Assembly (NCBI RefSeq): GCF_034274695.1
Contig: NZ_CP128362.1
Location: 6,884,501 to 6,948,500, forward strand
DNA: 64,000 nucleotides
Source of the DNA: Chitinophaga sp. LS1
GTDB lineage: Bacteria; Bacteroidota; Bacteroidia; Chitinophagales; Chitinophagaceae
Direction of reading: 5' to 3'
In this document: one piece after another, positions 9,872 to 17,709 of the stretch
How the letters are laid out: every line of letters starts with the position of its first letter
Position numbering within the stretch: the stretch's first letter is position 1
Translations under genes and position numbers: made by a program
Notes under the pieces: generated by a model
The model's input: the letters and a program-made list of their open reading frames with translations, nothing else
Told to the model about the DNA's origin: nothing
Databases searched by the model: none

Positions 9872-9955
9872 ATGAATAGAGATTCCTTCGTGGAAAAACT
9901 TAGACAGCCTTTATTTGGGTATGCCTCCGGGCAATTGAAATTTGAAAACCAATAA
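9872..9955 (+). pseudogene. Broken copy of the 53-aa gene at 13496
   Basis: MNRDSFVEKL matches the start of the intact small gene in repeat copy 2 (MNRYSFVEEL). A ~16-base deletion then shifts the frame, and the IS66 boundary cuts off the rest, leaving 27 codons. Confidence 0.6.
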
Positions 9956-9989
9956 GTTCTCTAATTTACATGATCAACAACAGATCATA

Positions 9990-10304
9990 ATGAGAACTAG
10001 AACATCACAAGTCAATAAAGAGGAGTACATGTTTTCCCTCATCGCTGAGCAAGCCGCCAGTGGTCAATCTATTAAGTCCTTTTGTGCCAGACATGGGATT
10101 CGTTCCGGCAATTGGTTTTACTGGCAGAAAAGGTACCAGCAAAGAAACGTAGAATCTCATAATAATGATAATGGAAGTTTTACTTTGCTTCAAGTAACGC
10201 CGGATGTAGTCACTTCTGTAGAATCAGGCATCTTTGTCGAATATAAAGGATTGAAAATTTATCGTCCGGTACCGGCCTCTTTTCTAAAGGAATTAATCGG
10301 GTAA
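9990..10304 (+). CDS. tnpA: IS66 accessory protein TnpA
   Basis: This 104-aa helix-turn-helix protein of the IS66 transposition module probably binds element ends. The segment SGQSIKSFCARHGIRSGNWF is the usual IS66 TnpA recognition helix region, followed by YWQKRYQ. The ATG at 9990 is preferred over an upstream TTG because the residues before it are not family-like. It ends 2 bases before tnpB, so the two are translated together. Confidence 0.85.
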   Translation: MRTRTSQVNKEEYMFSLIAEQAASGQSIKSFCARHGIRSGNWFYWQKRYQQRNVESHNNDNGSFTLLQVTPDVVTSVESGIFVEYKGLKIYRPVPASFLKELIG

Positions 10305-10306
10305 TT

Positions 10307-10663
10307 ATGTTGCAGATTCATCCAGGAACAAGATATCTGCTATATTCCAAATGGGCAGACGTAAGAAAGAGCTTTGATGGATTGAGTGGCCTTATCACTA
10401 ATGAACTCAAAATGCCGATAGAGTCCGGTGACGTTTTTATCTTCCTGAACCGCCGGCAAACTCACATTAAGCTATTGCAATGGGAAGGAGATGGCTTTGG
10501 CATGTATTATAAGCGATTGGAAGAGGGTACATTTGAATTGCCTGCCGGATTTATGGAAGGTACACATAGCGAGATATCCAGCAAACAGCTTTCTTTGATA
10601 TTGCAGGGAGTCTCTCTGAAAAAGGCATTTTATCGTAAGCGGTATACCTCGCCTGAGGGCTAA
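10307..10663 (+). CDS. tnpB: IS66 accessory protein TnpB
   Basis: This 118-aa protein is of the IS66 Orf2 family. It shows the hallmarks RYLLYSKWADVRKSFDGLSG near the N-terminus, then FIFLNRRQTHIKLLQWEGDG, and GFGMYYKRLEEGTFELP in the second half. Full length for the family. The exact biochemical role in transposition is unknown. It sits between tnpA (2-base gap) and tnpC. Confidence 0.9.
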   Translation: MLQIHPGTRYLLYSKWADVRKSFDGLSGLITNELKMPIESGDVFIFLNRRQTHIKLLQWEGDGFGMYYKRLEEGTFELPAGFMEGTHSEISSKQLSLILQGVSLKKAFYRKRYTSPEG

Positions 10664-10688
10664 ATAGTTTTTTTGATAATGATTTGAG

Positions 10689-10722
10689 GCTAGCATTCAT
10701 CAGGATGTTAGCTTTTTTTTTT
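10689..10722 (+). terminator. Hairpin plus T-run between tnpB and tnpC
   Basis: GCTAGCAT (10689-10696) pairs with ATGTTAGC (10705-10712, one G-T pair) and is followed by ten T residues. It would reduce read-through into tnpC. Confidence 0.55.
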
Positions 10723-10790
10723 AAGGAATACCCCGGTCATGTAAAATCTATTATTTATTACGATTTATCCACTTCTCCGGTGTATAAAAA

Positions 10791-12227
10791 ATGATGCATG
10801 AGACTTGCATCAAAGCATATCAATACTATCTTTGGGTAATGTCGGAATCTGCTGCAAATATTTATTACAAGGAGCTGTATGAAGCATCGATAATGATGGT
10901 TCAGCAGTTAAATAAAAGCCTTGAGCAGCAGCAGAAGAGCAATCAAAGCCTGCAGGACCAGGTAACCCAACTTCAGTACCAGCTACAGCAACTAACTAAA
11001 TTATTGAAGGGATTTAAATCTGAGCGCTTTTTACCTTCAGCTGTATCCAATTTACAGCCGGAGTTAGGGTTTAATGCTGAGGTAGCACCTCCAGCGACAA
11101 ATCTTTCTGAAGTAAAGAAGATCAGCTATACCCAAGCCAGGAAAGCTAATACCGATATTACCGCATCAGATAATGGCACGCGGCTTCCTGATCACCTAAG
11201 GCGGGAAACATCAATACTGGAACCCACAGAAGATATTAGTGATTGTGTGAAGATTGGAGAAGAGATAAGAGAAACCCTAAGCTGGAAGCCAGGAGAGATC
11301 TTTGTCAACCGTATTGTAGTAAATGTTTATCGTAGTACAACTGTGACAAATAAAGGGAAGGAGATTATTATCAAAGCGCCTTTGCCAGTTCGGGCAATAA
11401 ACAAATGTCTGGCAGATCCTGCATTACTTGCTCAGATCACGGTTGATAAATTAGTTGACCATAAGCCCCTAAACCGGCAGATAGAAGCTTTTAAACGCAA
11501 TGGTGTTGAAATACCTTACTCCACAATGTCTGATTGGGTAGGGCTGGTAGCAAAAGCATTAATGCCACTTGGTACAATCCATCTGAAGGAAATGTACAAA
11601 TACAACTACTGGCATGCTGACGAGACCGGAATAGCAGTGCTTGATAGAACAAAACAAAAAGAAACTCATAAAGGTTATTATTGGACCTTCCTGACAGGTG
11701 ATGGCAGAATGATCTATTATGACTATCAACCTGGTCGTGGAGTCGAAAGACCTCTGAATATCTTAAAGGATTTTAAAGGCCATCTGCAGGCTTACGGTTA
11801 CGCCGTGTACGATGAGTTGCCATTAGAGAATATAACAGTCTTCTACTGTATGGCTCATGCACGCCGTAAGATTTACGACGCGCAGAGTAATAATGAAAAG
11901 CCGGCATCATATGCATTACAAGAGATCGCAAAATTGTATGCAATTGAACAGGCATGCCAGGACGAACAGTTGAATGAAGAACAAATAAAAGATCGCCGTA
12001 ATAAGGAAAGTCTACCTATACTGAAAGCATTAGGCGAATGGATGAAAAAAGAGTACCAGCAACTCAGACCGAAATCCCTTATTGCACAGGCGTTTGCATA
12101 CAGTATAAAAAGGTGGGAAAAACTAAGCCTGTATGCTCATACTGGTAATCTAATAATCGATAATAATGCGATTGAAAGATGCATGAGAAATGTGGCAGTG
12201 GGTTATGTAAAGCGGAAGATTATGTAA
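10791..12227 (+). pseudogene. tnpC: IS66 transposase TnpC, C-terminus truncated
   Basis: This is the DDE transposase of IS66. It has an N-terminal leucine-rich coiled coil (QQLNKSLEQQQKSNQSLQDQ), a zinc-finger region reduced to one Cys (SDCVKIGEEIRE), and a catalytic core with YWHADETGIAVLD (first Asp), VYDELP/HARRKIYD and NLIIDNNAIERCMRNVAVG. Family members continue after this point with a RKNYLFAGS-type block and ~40-60 more residues. Here the frame runs into GYVKRKIM and stops, exactly where repeated TTATGTAAAG motifs begin. I infer that another element removed the end, so the transposase is probably inactive. The start could also be the ATG at 10839. Confidence 0.85.
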
Positions 12228-12286
12228 AGAACAGGGTGAAAACCTACATCGGAGATTTGTTTTGAAGCAAAACACTTTACATAATC
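12203..12286. repeat. Direct and inverted 10-12 bp repeats, recombinase-site-like
   Basis: TTATGTAAAG occurs at 12203-12212 and again within GATTATGTAAAG (12218-12229). Its exact inverse, CTTTACATAATC, lies at 12275-12286, directly before the recombinase ATG. This direct-plus-inverted layout is like the end of a tyrosine-recombinase transposon (for example recombinase-in-trio or Tn554-type elements). Assignment to such an element is inference. Confidence 0.6.
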
Positions 12287-13144
12287 ATGTTTGTTGTTAT
12301 AGTGACCGCAATGCAGCGATCATTAAAGCAACCAGTTATGAGAAGAATTCGGACAACCTTTGATCAGCTCATTTATGACGCAGGCGAAGTGTTAGTAAAC
12401 AAATTACTAAGGACCAGGAACACCGTCATTTGGTATCGCGTTTACTGGCGAAGAATGTATCGTCAGTTACTCGCTCAAGGCATCAGCGAGTTTAATTCCG
12501 CTATCGGCAGACAATATTTATTCAATAAGTTTGGAGAGTCTGACTATGCCGCCCTTTCAAAACGCGACAAGGACATAGTGAAGGTCATCAATGTGCTCTG
12601 TGAGTTTTACGATACTGGCACGCTCGTGAGTTATAGAGAACGAATCCTCCTGAACGGCCCAATGGGCGAACTGGTAAGTCAGTTCGTCGCTTACCTGGTA
12701 TCTCATCGATTAAAGCCCTCCACGATAAATGAGCGAGAGCACTACTTAAGCCGGTTTCTCATCTTCCTGAAAGAGAAAGATTTGATATCCATGGACAAGG
12801 TAGACAAGTTCGTAATTCTCCATTATCTTAAAACCCTGGATGTACGCAAGCCGACTGTTGCTCATATGACCCTGAGAGCGATAAGGACGTTTTTAAAGTA
12901 TCTTTTTGAACAAGGAATACTAAAAACGGATACTTCACTTTTTGTACCCAGGGACAATTATAAGAAGCAAGCCAAACTACCCTCTGTCTTTAAGACGAAT
13001 GAGATCCAGCAAATGATCGGTACAATTGATCGGTCGAATGCCTGTGGTAAACGCAATTATGCAATCGTCCTGCTTGCTGCCAGACTTGGCCTCAGTACCT
13101 CAATATCGAATCAATATAGAAGTGTAGTTTTAATGTACGGATGA
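12287..13144 (+). pseudogene. Tyrosine recombinase (integrase), catalytic domain cut off
   Basis: A SAM-like core-binding domain is visible at about residues 120-205 (VSHRLKPSTINEREHYLSRF, then LRAIRTFLKYLFEQG). The start of the catalytic domain follows (KLPSVFKTNEIQQMIGTIDR ... RNYAIVLLAARLGL). The frame then enters direct-repeat copy 2 (from 13099) and ends after ~15 unrelated residues. The catalytic R-H-R-Y set is therefore missing, apart from at most the first region. It resembles the phage-integrase-like proteins found in clusters of two or three. It was cut by the event that placed repeat copy 2. Confidence 0.8.
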
Positions 13145-13280
13145 TGTACTTATGGAAGTATAGTCACACCGTAGCTACATAGGAAATGGAAGAAATAATT
13201 ACACCTGCGCAAAAAGACTGCGCATTTGAGGTATACCTTTGTTTTATCAAATTGAAAGTGTCGTAGTTAGAGTTACTTCG

Positions 13281-13355
13281 TTGGGATCAGGGGTACAGGT
13301 TCGAGTCCTGTTCGCGCTGTAAAAAGCGCGATGGCGTAATGGTAGCGCACCTGAT
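13281..13355 (+). other. Permuted tRNA-Pro(UGG)-like halves, copy 2
   Basis: The arrangement is the same as at 9661: 3' half 13281-13319, then 5' half 13325-13355. Here the anticodon stem CCTGA/TCAGG is perfect, and the D-stem GCGT/GCGC has one G-T pair. The variable region is only three bases (GGT), so this copy is damaged at a different place from copy 1. The acceptor helix AGCGCGA/TCGCGCT and T-arm ACAGG/CCTGT are intact. Comparison of the copies suggests an ancestor with a fully paired cloverleaf. Confidence 0.6.
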
Positions 13356-13390
13356 AGATATACTCTGGCGTATTTTTACCTTACAATTTC

Positions 13391-13424
13391 AGGATCGTCT
13401 TATTTTTTAGGGCGATCCTTTTTT
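13391..13424 (+). terminator. Intrinsic terminator after tRNA-like halves, copy 2
   Basis: AGGATCG (13391-13397) and CGATCCT (13413-13419) form the stem, followed by a T-run. It is the same structure as in copy 1. Confidence 0.6.
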
Positions 13425-13495
13425 ACATTATGATACTTCAATTTTAAAAGTATATTTACGGAGGGACATCACTGCAGTAATACAGGTAATTACCC

Positions 13496-13657
13496 ATGAA
13501 TAGATATTCCTTCGTGGAAGAACTTACTGTGCTACTTTGCTTGACAGCCTTTATTATGGGCCTATTAGGACTGGCATTATTACCGGAAGCTATCATCACA
13601 GGAACGAACATGCTTTCATTAGCTATTGTAGCCAGTGGAAATAAAAATCAGGATTAA
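13496..13657 (+). CDS. Small single-pass membrane protein, 53 aa
   Basis: No family recognised. The sequence starts MNRYSFVEELTVLLCLTAF and continues with one hydrophobic helix (about residues 10-30), then a short tail rich in small residues ending GNKNQD. It ends 15 bases before the lipoprotein gene at 13673 on the same strand, so the two probably form an operon. A broken copy lies at 9872, which supports it as a real gene. Confidence 0.55.
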   Translation: MNRYSFVEELTVLLCLTAFIMGLLGLALLPEAIITGTNMLSLAIVASGNKNQD

Positions 13658-13672
13658 AAGAAACAACGTTAT

Positions 13673-14293
13673 ATGTCAGTCAGAATTCTCATACCCATCT
13701 TAATAGCTTTTATACTTACGGGTTGTCATAACCGCCAGCGATTGCAGGATCGCCCTCAGCAAGAAGTACCGGCACTGATTGAGACGCCAAAATCATTGGA
13801 AGACAAAGGTTCTTATACATTTTCAAAACGCGGGGGAAGTAATTTAGTTGAGAGCCTTTATGAGGAACTGGTGACCCAAGATGCAGCATTAAAGAGATTA
13901 GAGGATCAGATTGACGAACTTAATAAAAGTCAGCAGGATTCAACTGAATCATTTTCCAATTTCAATCAGAAAATACAGTCATATTATCACATAGCTGATA
14001 GGGATGCTACTGAAATTAATGATTCCGTATTGAGCGAAAAGATAAAGTTGCTGGTGGCAGGTAGTTTGGCGAAATATAATGCACAGGTTAGTGAGCATAA
14101 TGAATTACTGAAAACAATTGGGGCGAAAGAAAGTGCGATTGCAGATCTGCATCAGGCGGTAAAAATTGTGACTACATTGGCAGTTATTGAAAAATATCAA
14201 AAGGGGAATATGCCAGATACAAGACCATTAAGGGGGTATGTTCAGGAACAGGACAAGACGATTCATATGGAGGATAAATTGTTAAATAGATAA
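13673..14293 (+). CDS. Putative lipoprotein with coiled-coil region, 206 aa
   Basis: Residues 1-18 form a lipoprotein signal with lipobox LTGC (Cys 18), so the protein should be anchored in the outer or inner membrane facing the periplasm. Residues ~60-105 are charged and heptad-like (EELVTQDAALKRLEDQIDEL), consistent with a coiled coil. The rest is helical, with no known motif. It follows the 53-aa membrane protein closely. Function unknown. Confidence 0.75.
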   Translation: MSVRILIPILIAFILTGCHNRQRLQDRPQQEVPALIETPKSLEDKGSYTFSKRGGSNLVESLYEELVTQDAALKRLEDQIDELNKSQQDSTESFSNFNQKIQSYYHIADRDATEINDSVLSEKIKLLVAGSLAKYNAQVSEHNELLKTIGAKESAIADLHQAVKIVTTLAVIEKYQKGNMPDTRPLRGYVQEQDKTIHMEDKLLNR

Positions 14294-14305
14294 GAGAGTT
14301 TTATA

Positions 14306-14614
14306 TTATAATTCTTCCTCAGCGTAATCGATCAAGGTCTGAAGTAGAATGGCCTTCAGTTCATCATCAGATTTATCTTTATAATGGATAGGAATCATTT
14401 CTGTCCAATGATATCGGGCTTCAATATTCAGCTTCTTCTGAAACCATAATGTCATTTTTAATGAGATTTTGGTATCATTAGCGGCTTCCAAACCTAACAA
14501 GAATCCTTTAATGTATGTTTTATATGTATCATAACCAGGATTCTCTAAAAAAAACATTTTGGGTCTATCACGCAGGGCCCTGGTAATTTCTTTAATAGAA
14601 GTTTTTATATCCAT
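14306..14614 (-). CDS. Hypothetical soluble protein, 102 aa (possible immunity protein)
   Basis: The protein is small, acidic and mostly helical (MDIKTSIKEITRALRDRPKM ... LLQTLIDYAEEEL). It has no signal peptide or membrane helix. It follows the 109-aa membrane protein by 22 bases on the same strand, at the 3' end of the RHS debris. Size, charge and place fit an immunity protein of a polymorphic toxin, but no known family is visible. Its stop faces the stop of the plus-strand lipoprotein gene 12 bases away. Confidence 0.65.
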   Translation of the reverse strand: MDIKTSIKEITRALRDRPKMFFLENPGYDTYKTYIKGFLLGLEAANDTKISLKMTLWFQKKLNIEARYHWTEMIPIHYKDKSDDELKAILLQTLIDYAEEEL

Positions 14615-14636
14615 ATTTTTTAATGCATATCGATAA

Positions 14637-14966
14637 TCAATGATGTGGATTTTGGCAACAACTAATTATAAAGTTTACTAAATTAATAATACAAACAATC
14701 GTTACAACTGTACCAATGAATAAAAAAACAATTGCTCCTCCTCTCGCTCTCAAGATATAATTTTCATCAGTAGCCACATGTTTAATTTCCGAATTAACAA
14801 AATACCTTATCCACGAGCTCTTTCTATACAACCACAACTTTTCTGGTTGCACTTTAAAAATGTGAATCATAACTGTAATCCATCCAAACAATGCACAAAT
14901 TATTCCCGCGAAGGGTACAATAAAAATTGCAGGATCTTTAAAGCGTTCTAATGACCAACCTTCCAT
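14637..14966 (-). CDS. Membrane protein, 109 aa, paralogue of 16930-17256 (putative immunity)
   Basis: Two hydrophobic helices (about residues 12-32 and 76-100) flank a cytosolic basic/aromatic loop. In that loop the segment MIHIFKVQPEKLWLYRKS matches the paralogue MIHIFKLQPEKVWFYRKS almost residue for residue; NSEIKHVA matches NSEIRHVA. I use ATG 14966 rather than 15029 because it gives the paralogue's length and lies just 10 bases after a detached toxin-tip frame (14977-15111). The tight tip-then-gene order, seen twice, is the basis for inferring an immunity role. Confidence 0.75.
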   Translation of the reverse strand: MEGWSLERFKDPAIFIVPFAGIICALFGWITVMIHIFKVQPEKLWLYRKSSWIRYFVNSEIKHVATDENYILRARGGAIVFLFIGTVVTIVCIINLVNFIISCCQNPHH

Positions 14967-14976
14967 AAATTTATCA

Positions 14977-15111
14977 TTATATAATTTTATCTGTAAATGT
15001 AAAATTATGACTTTCTCCTGCACCACCACGTGGAGAAATCATGCCAGCATACGTCGTAGTGGTCTTATTTGCCGGATCTGAAGCAGGATGTTGTTCATCC
15101 TGCTGTTTAAC
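14977..15111 (-). pseudogene. Detached RHS-type C-terminal tip fragment A
   Basis: This is a 44-residue frame with no start codon, ending TYAGMISPRGGAGESHNFTF and then TDKII-stop. It matches fragment B (17261-17395), which reads VVKPGAGVGESYNKFKF at the same place. A TGA precedes it; before that the frame reads on as VEIDVELLIN, so a Trp-to-stop change may have split a longer tip. It is placed like the toxin end of a polymorphic toxin, directly before its putative immunity gene. Confidence 0.45.
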
Positions 15112-15171
15112 TCAATTTATTAATAGCTCAACGTCTATTTCAACTACAAATTATCACTGAGATTAACAGCA

Positions 15172-15579
15172 CTATTGTTTTCTTTTAATAAATAAAACAA
15201 CTGCACATCCCGCAACACTTAAAATCCCCATAATCAATGTTGAATAATAGCTTTCTTTATAAGAAATAATTATAGCATCAAAATGTAAATGCATTAATAG
15301 CCATAATGAGATGATGGAAAATATTCCAAATATTCCTAAGAATAAAAATACAAGCCGATGTGATTTACCAAACAACATTATAATTGTTAAGATTAGTAAA
15401 GGATAAAGGCTCAGTAGTGCCACGTAAAATTCCGGAGAATACTTCTCTCGGGTAAGATAGTAATGGAACGATGTTCTATTACTATCTGTATCTAACTTTA
15501 TATGATCATACTTTATATTAAAAACAACAATTAATAGTACAACAAAAAACGAAATTATAAAAGATAGATTCTTTCTCAT
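15172..15579 (-). CDS. Hypothetical four-helix membrane protein, 135 aa
   Basis: Four hydrophobic segments are visible at about residues 5-22, 52-70, 77-96 and 113-130. The N-terminus is basic (MRKNLSF) and the end is KRKQ. No family recognised. It lies among detached RHS tips and small membrane proteins, so another immunity-type protein is possible, but there is no paralogue in the window to support this. Confidence 0.65.
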   Translation of the reverse strand: MRKNLSFIISFFVVLLIVVFNIKYDHIKLDTDSNRTSFHYYLTREKYSPEFYVALLSLYPLLILTIIMLFGKSHRLVFLFLGIFGIFSIISLWLLMHLHFDAIIISYKESYYSTLIMGILSVAGCAVVLFIKRKQ

Positions 15580-15642
15580 TTAATAATTTTTCTCAGTGTT
15601 GATCAGGGATTTTTAAAATAAAACTGCGTATAGCAAATCAAC

Positions 15643-15665
15643 AGCTTAGCCCAATGGGCTAAGCT
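15643..15665. terminator. Perfect 10-bp hairpin downstream of 15767 gene
   Basis: AGCTTAGCCC (15643-15652) and GGGCTAAGCT (15656-15665) are separated by three bases. It lies ~100 bases past the stop of the minus-strand lipoprotein gene. Confidence 0.5.
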
Positions 15666-15766
15666 TTAACGTTGAAGAGGCCATAATACTATGCTTATCA
15701 TTGCTGCTCTCTAAAACATGATATTCGATCTTATCGATACTTACAGATTTCCCCCAATGAAAAGCT

Positions 15767-16231
15767 TCATTTGACCCACAGTGCCCCATCCTTCAAATCT
15801 ATCGAATGAGGAACATTATTTCCAAAACGATCTTTAACATACCCTTCTGCTTCTGAATTGCCAAGTTCATATGCCCTCAGTAAATAATACGTTCCCAGAA
15901 CATATGTCGAAGAATCATAAGTTTTTAGATGTTCTGGGCATCCCACCTCATTATTAATTTCGTAACAATCAAGGCATGCACTTGCATTCTTGTATTTATT
16001 GCACATAACTTGAGCGTAGTAAAGCAAAGCCCAACGGTCCATGCGTTTAAAAGAAAGCTCAAGCGCAAGCTTTCCATAAGATATGGAATCACCATCTGCC
16101 AAAACATTATGTTGCCAACCATAAATGCTATCAACAATTATCCCCTCTCCACTTTGAGTACTATTATCTTTAGAACTACTACCAGCGCTGCAAGCAATAA
16201 TTAACAAAAGAAGCCACCATTTATTTTTCAT
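15767..16231 (-). CDS. Putative lipoprotein with Sel1-like segment, 154 aa
   Basis: The N-terminus MKNKWWLLLLIIACS is a lipoprotein signal (Cys 14). The body has several Cys (CNKYKNASACLDCYEINNEV) and one Sel1-like helix pair (YLLRAYELGNSEAEGYV, about 118-134). It begins 7 bases after the end of a hybrid RHS fragment (16239-16800), the same tip-then-small-gene order as elsewhere here. Periplasmic or surface-anchored immunity is a reasonable inference. Function unproven. Confidence 0.65.
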   Translation of the reverse strand: MKNKWWLLLLIIACSAGSSSKDNSTQSGEGIIVDSIYGWQHNVLADGDSISYGKLALELSFKRMDRWALLYYAQVMCNKYKNASACLDCYEINNEVGCPEHLKTYDSSTYVLGTYYLLRAYELGNSEAEGYVKDRFGNNVPHSIDLKDGALWVK

Positions 16232-16238
16232 ACAAAAT

Positions 16239-16800
16239 TCATTTTTGAATATCTAATTTTATGTCATTGGGGCACTTGGGTTTTCTTCTGTTCATCCGCC
16301 TTCCGGTGATCAACTTCCTCCTGGCGTAGATGAGACTGAGGAAAAGCAAATGGAACTCTATTAATAACCCTTCCATTTTTAATACGATGAAATCATTCAT
16401 TACTGCAACACTCATCAGCTCTCCGACTTCATTGATCATACCCAGTGCATCACAGGTCCTATAAATGTACTTATTATCAGGGCGCTGCTTTGCATGCTGC
16501 GATAATGAAAGATGGCCCAAACGGTCGTACCAGAAATGGCTCTCACCTCCATCAGGTGATACCTGCGATACTACCTGGTTAAGCGTATTATGACGGTACT
16601 GCGTAGCCATCATGTAAGTTGGCACCAATGTTATCCCCTCTGCCCTGGCAGCCCTTACATTGTTCACCTGGTCAGTTGAAGGATCTATAACTACACCTGC
16701 TAGTGGAATCTCCTCTACAAGATTGCCCGCCTGATCGTAGTAGTAAAGTGTGTAATGATACTTACTCGTATTATAATAAGAATAAAACGTAGTAAATGGG
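16239..16800 (-). pseudogene. RHS/YD-repeat fragment with foreign tail
   Basis: The frame has no start of its own. From ~16800 to ~16384 it copies the intact RHS gene (26309-26700) with ~90% DNA identity: YHYTLYYYDQAGNL, then QVVSQVSPDGGESHFWYDRL and MNDFI. After MNDFI it switches to an unrelated ~45-residue basic tail (VLKMEGLLIEFHLLFL ... DIKLDIQK) and stops 7 bases before the lipoprotein gene. Several conserved residues of the parent are changed, so it is an old duplicate used as a docking remnant, not a working protein. Confidence 0.85.
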
Positions 16801-16804
16801 AAGA

Positions 16805-16850
16805 AGGTGTCTCAAAAGTAAATGAGGCCCCTTTTACTTTTGAGACACCT
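16805..16850. terminator. 18-bp perfect inverted repeat
   Basis: AGGTGTCTCAAAAGTAAA (16805-16822) is the exact inverse of 16833-16850, with a 10-base loop. It separates the 108-aa membrane protein gene from the RHS fragment. It probably acts as a bidirectional terminator for the minus-strand gene ending at 16930. Confidence 0.6.
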
Positions 16851-16929
16851 CTGATCTTATTCATTACATCCAAAATAAATTAAGCCCCCCTTACTAAAAA
16901 TGCCCTAATTTTCATTAGCATATCTATAA

Positions 16930-17256
16930 TTAATGGGGATGATTTGGACCGCTACCCATAATATAGTTAATCAAATTAGTAATAGAACCAATCATTATAG
17001 CTGTACCTATTAATAAAGCTATTATTCCTGCTCCTCTTGCCCAAAATCTATAATTTTCATTTTCAGCCACATGCCTAATTTCTGAATTAATAAACCACCT
17101 TGCCAACAAACTCTTTCTATAAAACCAGACTTTCTCAGGCTGTAATTTAAAAATGTGGATCATTATACAGATCCATCCAAATAATAAACAAAGTATTCCC
17201 AATAAGAAAAATATAATATCATCAGCTTTCAAGGGCAATTCTGACCATTGTTTCAT
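16930..17256 (-). CDS. Membrane protein, 108 aa, paralogue of 14637-14966 (putative immunity)
   Basis: It has two membrane helices (about residues 13-33 and 75-98) around a loop containing MIHIFKLQPEKVWFYRKS and NSEIRHVAENENY, and ends NHPH like its paralogue (NPHH). The ATG at 17256 lies 4 bases after the stop of tip fragment B. That spacing suggests translational coupling to the former toxin gene, which is typical of toxin-immunity pairs. Membrane location would fit neutralising a tip that acts at the inner membrane; this is inference. Confidence 0.75.
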   Translation of the reverse strand: MKQWSELPLKADDIIFFLLGILCLLFGWICIMIHIFKLQPEKVWFYRKSLLARWFINSEIRHVAENENYRFWARGAGIIALLIGTAIMIGSITNLINYIMGSGPNHPH

Positions 17257-17260
17257 AAAC

Positions 17261-17395
17261 TTACCAAGTTAAATATGTGTTAAATTTAAACTTATTATAA
17301 CTCTCGCCAACACCTGCACCAGGCTTAACAACGCCAACTCCCCACTCAATTGGTTCGTAGGATCTGAGGGCTAGGAATATTGCCCCCCAATACCC
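17261..17395 (-). pseudogene. Detached RHS-type C-terminal tip fragment B
   Basis: This 44-residue frame contains SYEPIEWGVGVVKPGAGVGE and then SYNKFKFNTYLTW-stop. Its second half aligns with fragment A (PRGGAGESHNFTF). It continues the frame of the 76-aa ORF at 17396 after one TGA, so the two may be one tip interrupted by a stop. Confidence 0.45.
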
Positions 17396-17626
17396 TCAAC
17401 TCTCAGACTGTTCCTGTCCTGTTAGGAAATTATCCAATTGATCTTTTGTTTCATCACGATGATTTAACCAGTTAATCGTAAAACTAAAAGATCCTCCGGT
17501 AGGACCATCCACGGCTCGTCCTCCCCCAACAAAAAATATTCCGTTTCTACCTAGCGTTCCACTTATTCCTAAAGTAAAACTGAAAAGCAATGGATAAATA
17601 CCAAGCGCTTGTTTGATCAATCCCAT
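17396..17626 (-). CDS. Hypothetical 76-aa ORF, probably part of a broken toxin tip
   Basis: The sequence is Gly-rich and partly hydrophobic (MGLIKQALGIYPLLFSFTLG ... GGRAVDGPTGGSFSFTINWL) with a polar tail ending GQEQSES. No family recognised. Its TGA is followed in the same frame by tip fragment B, so I read the pair as the remains of one longer C-terminal region rather than as an independent gene. Confidence 0.4.
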   Translation of the reverse strand: MGLIKQALGIYPLLFSFTLGISGTLGRNGIFFVGGGRAVDGPTGGSFSFTINWLNHRDETKDQLDNFLTGQEQSES

Positions 17627-17709
17627 ATTCCATGCTTAGTTAGCAACTGGACATTCCTTTTTTACACTTAACCGGAAACAAATCTGAAAAGCTATCAGCA
17701 AATTGAATT

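Larger units (their letters stand above)
9478..9926. repeat. Long direct repeat, copy 1
   Basis: About 450 bases are repeated at 13099-13560 in the same orientation with roughly 90-95% identity by eye. The repeat begins at CCTCAATATCGAAT. It contains a hairpin (TGCGCAA/TTGCGCA near 9590-9610), the permuted tRNA-like halves, a terminator hairpin and the start of a small ORF. This copy ends where the IS66 sequence begins (about 9927). Confidence 0.9.
9927..12202 (+). mobile_element. IS66-family element, right end lost
   Basis: The tnpA, tnpB and tnpC gene order on one strand is diagnostic of IS66. The left limit is set where homology to repeat copy 2 stops (about 9927). The right limit is where the tnpC frame stops looking like IS66 (about 12202) and recombinase-site repeats begin. 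I could not identify terminal inverted repeats or a target duplication, so the edges are approximate. Confidence 0.75.
13099..13560. repeat. Long direct repeat, copy 2
   Basis: This is the partner of 9478-9926. It starts inside the recombinase gene at the same CCTCAATATCGAAT. It carries the second pair of tRNA-like halves and terminator, then the intact 53-aa gene at 13496. Differences from copy 1 include 3 bases lost in the tRNA variable region and 16 bases kept in the small gene. Confidence 0.9.
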
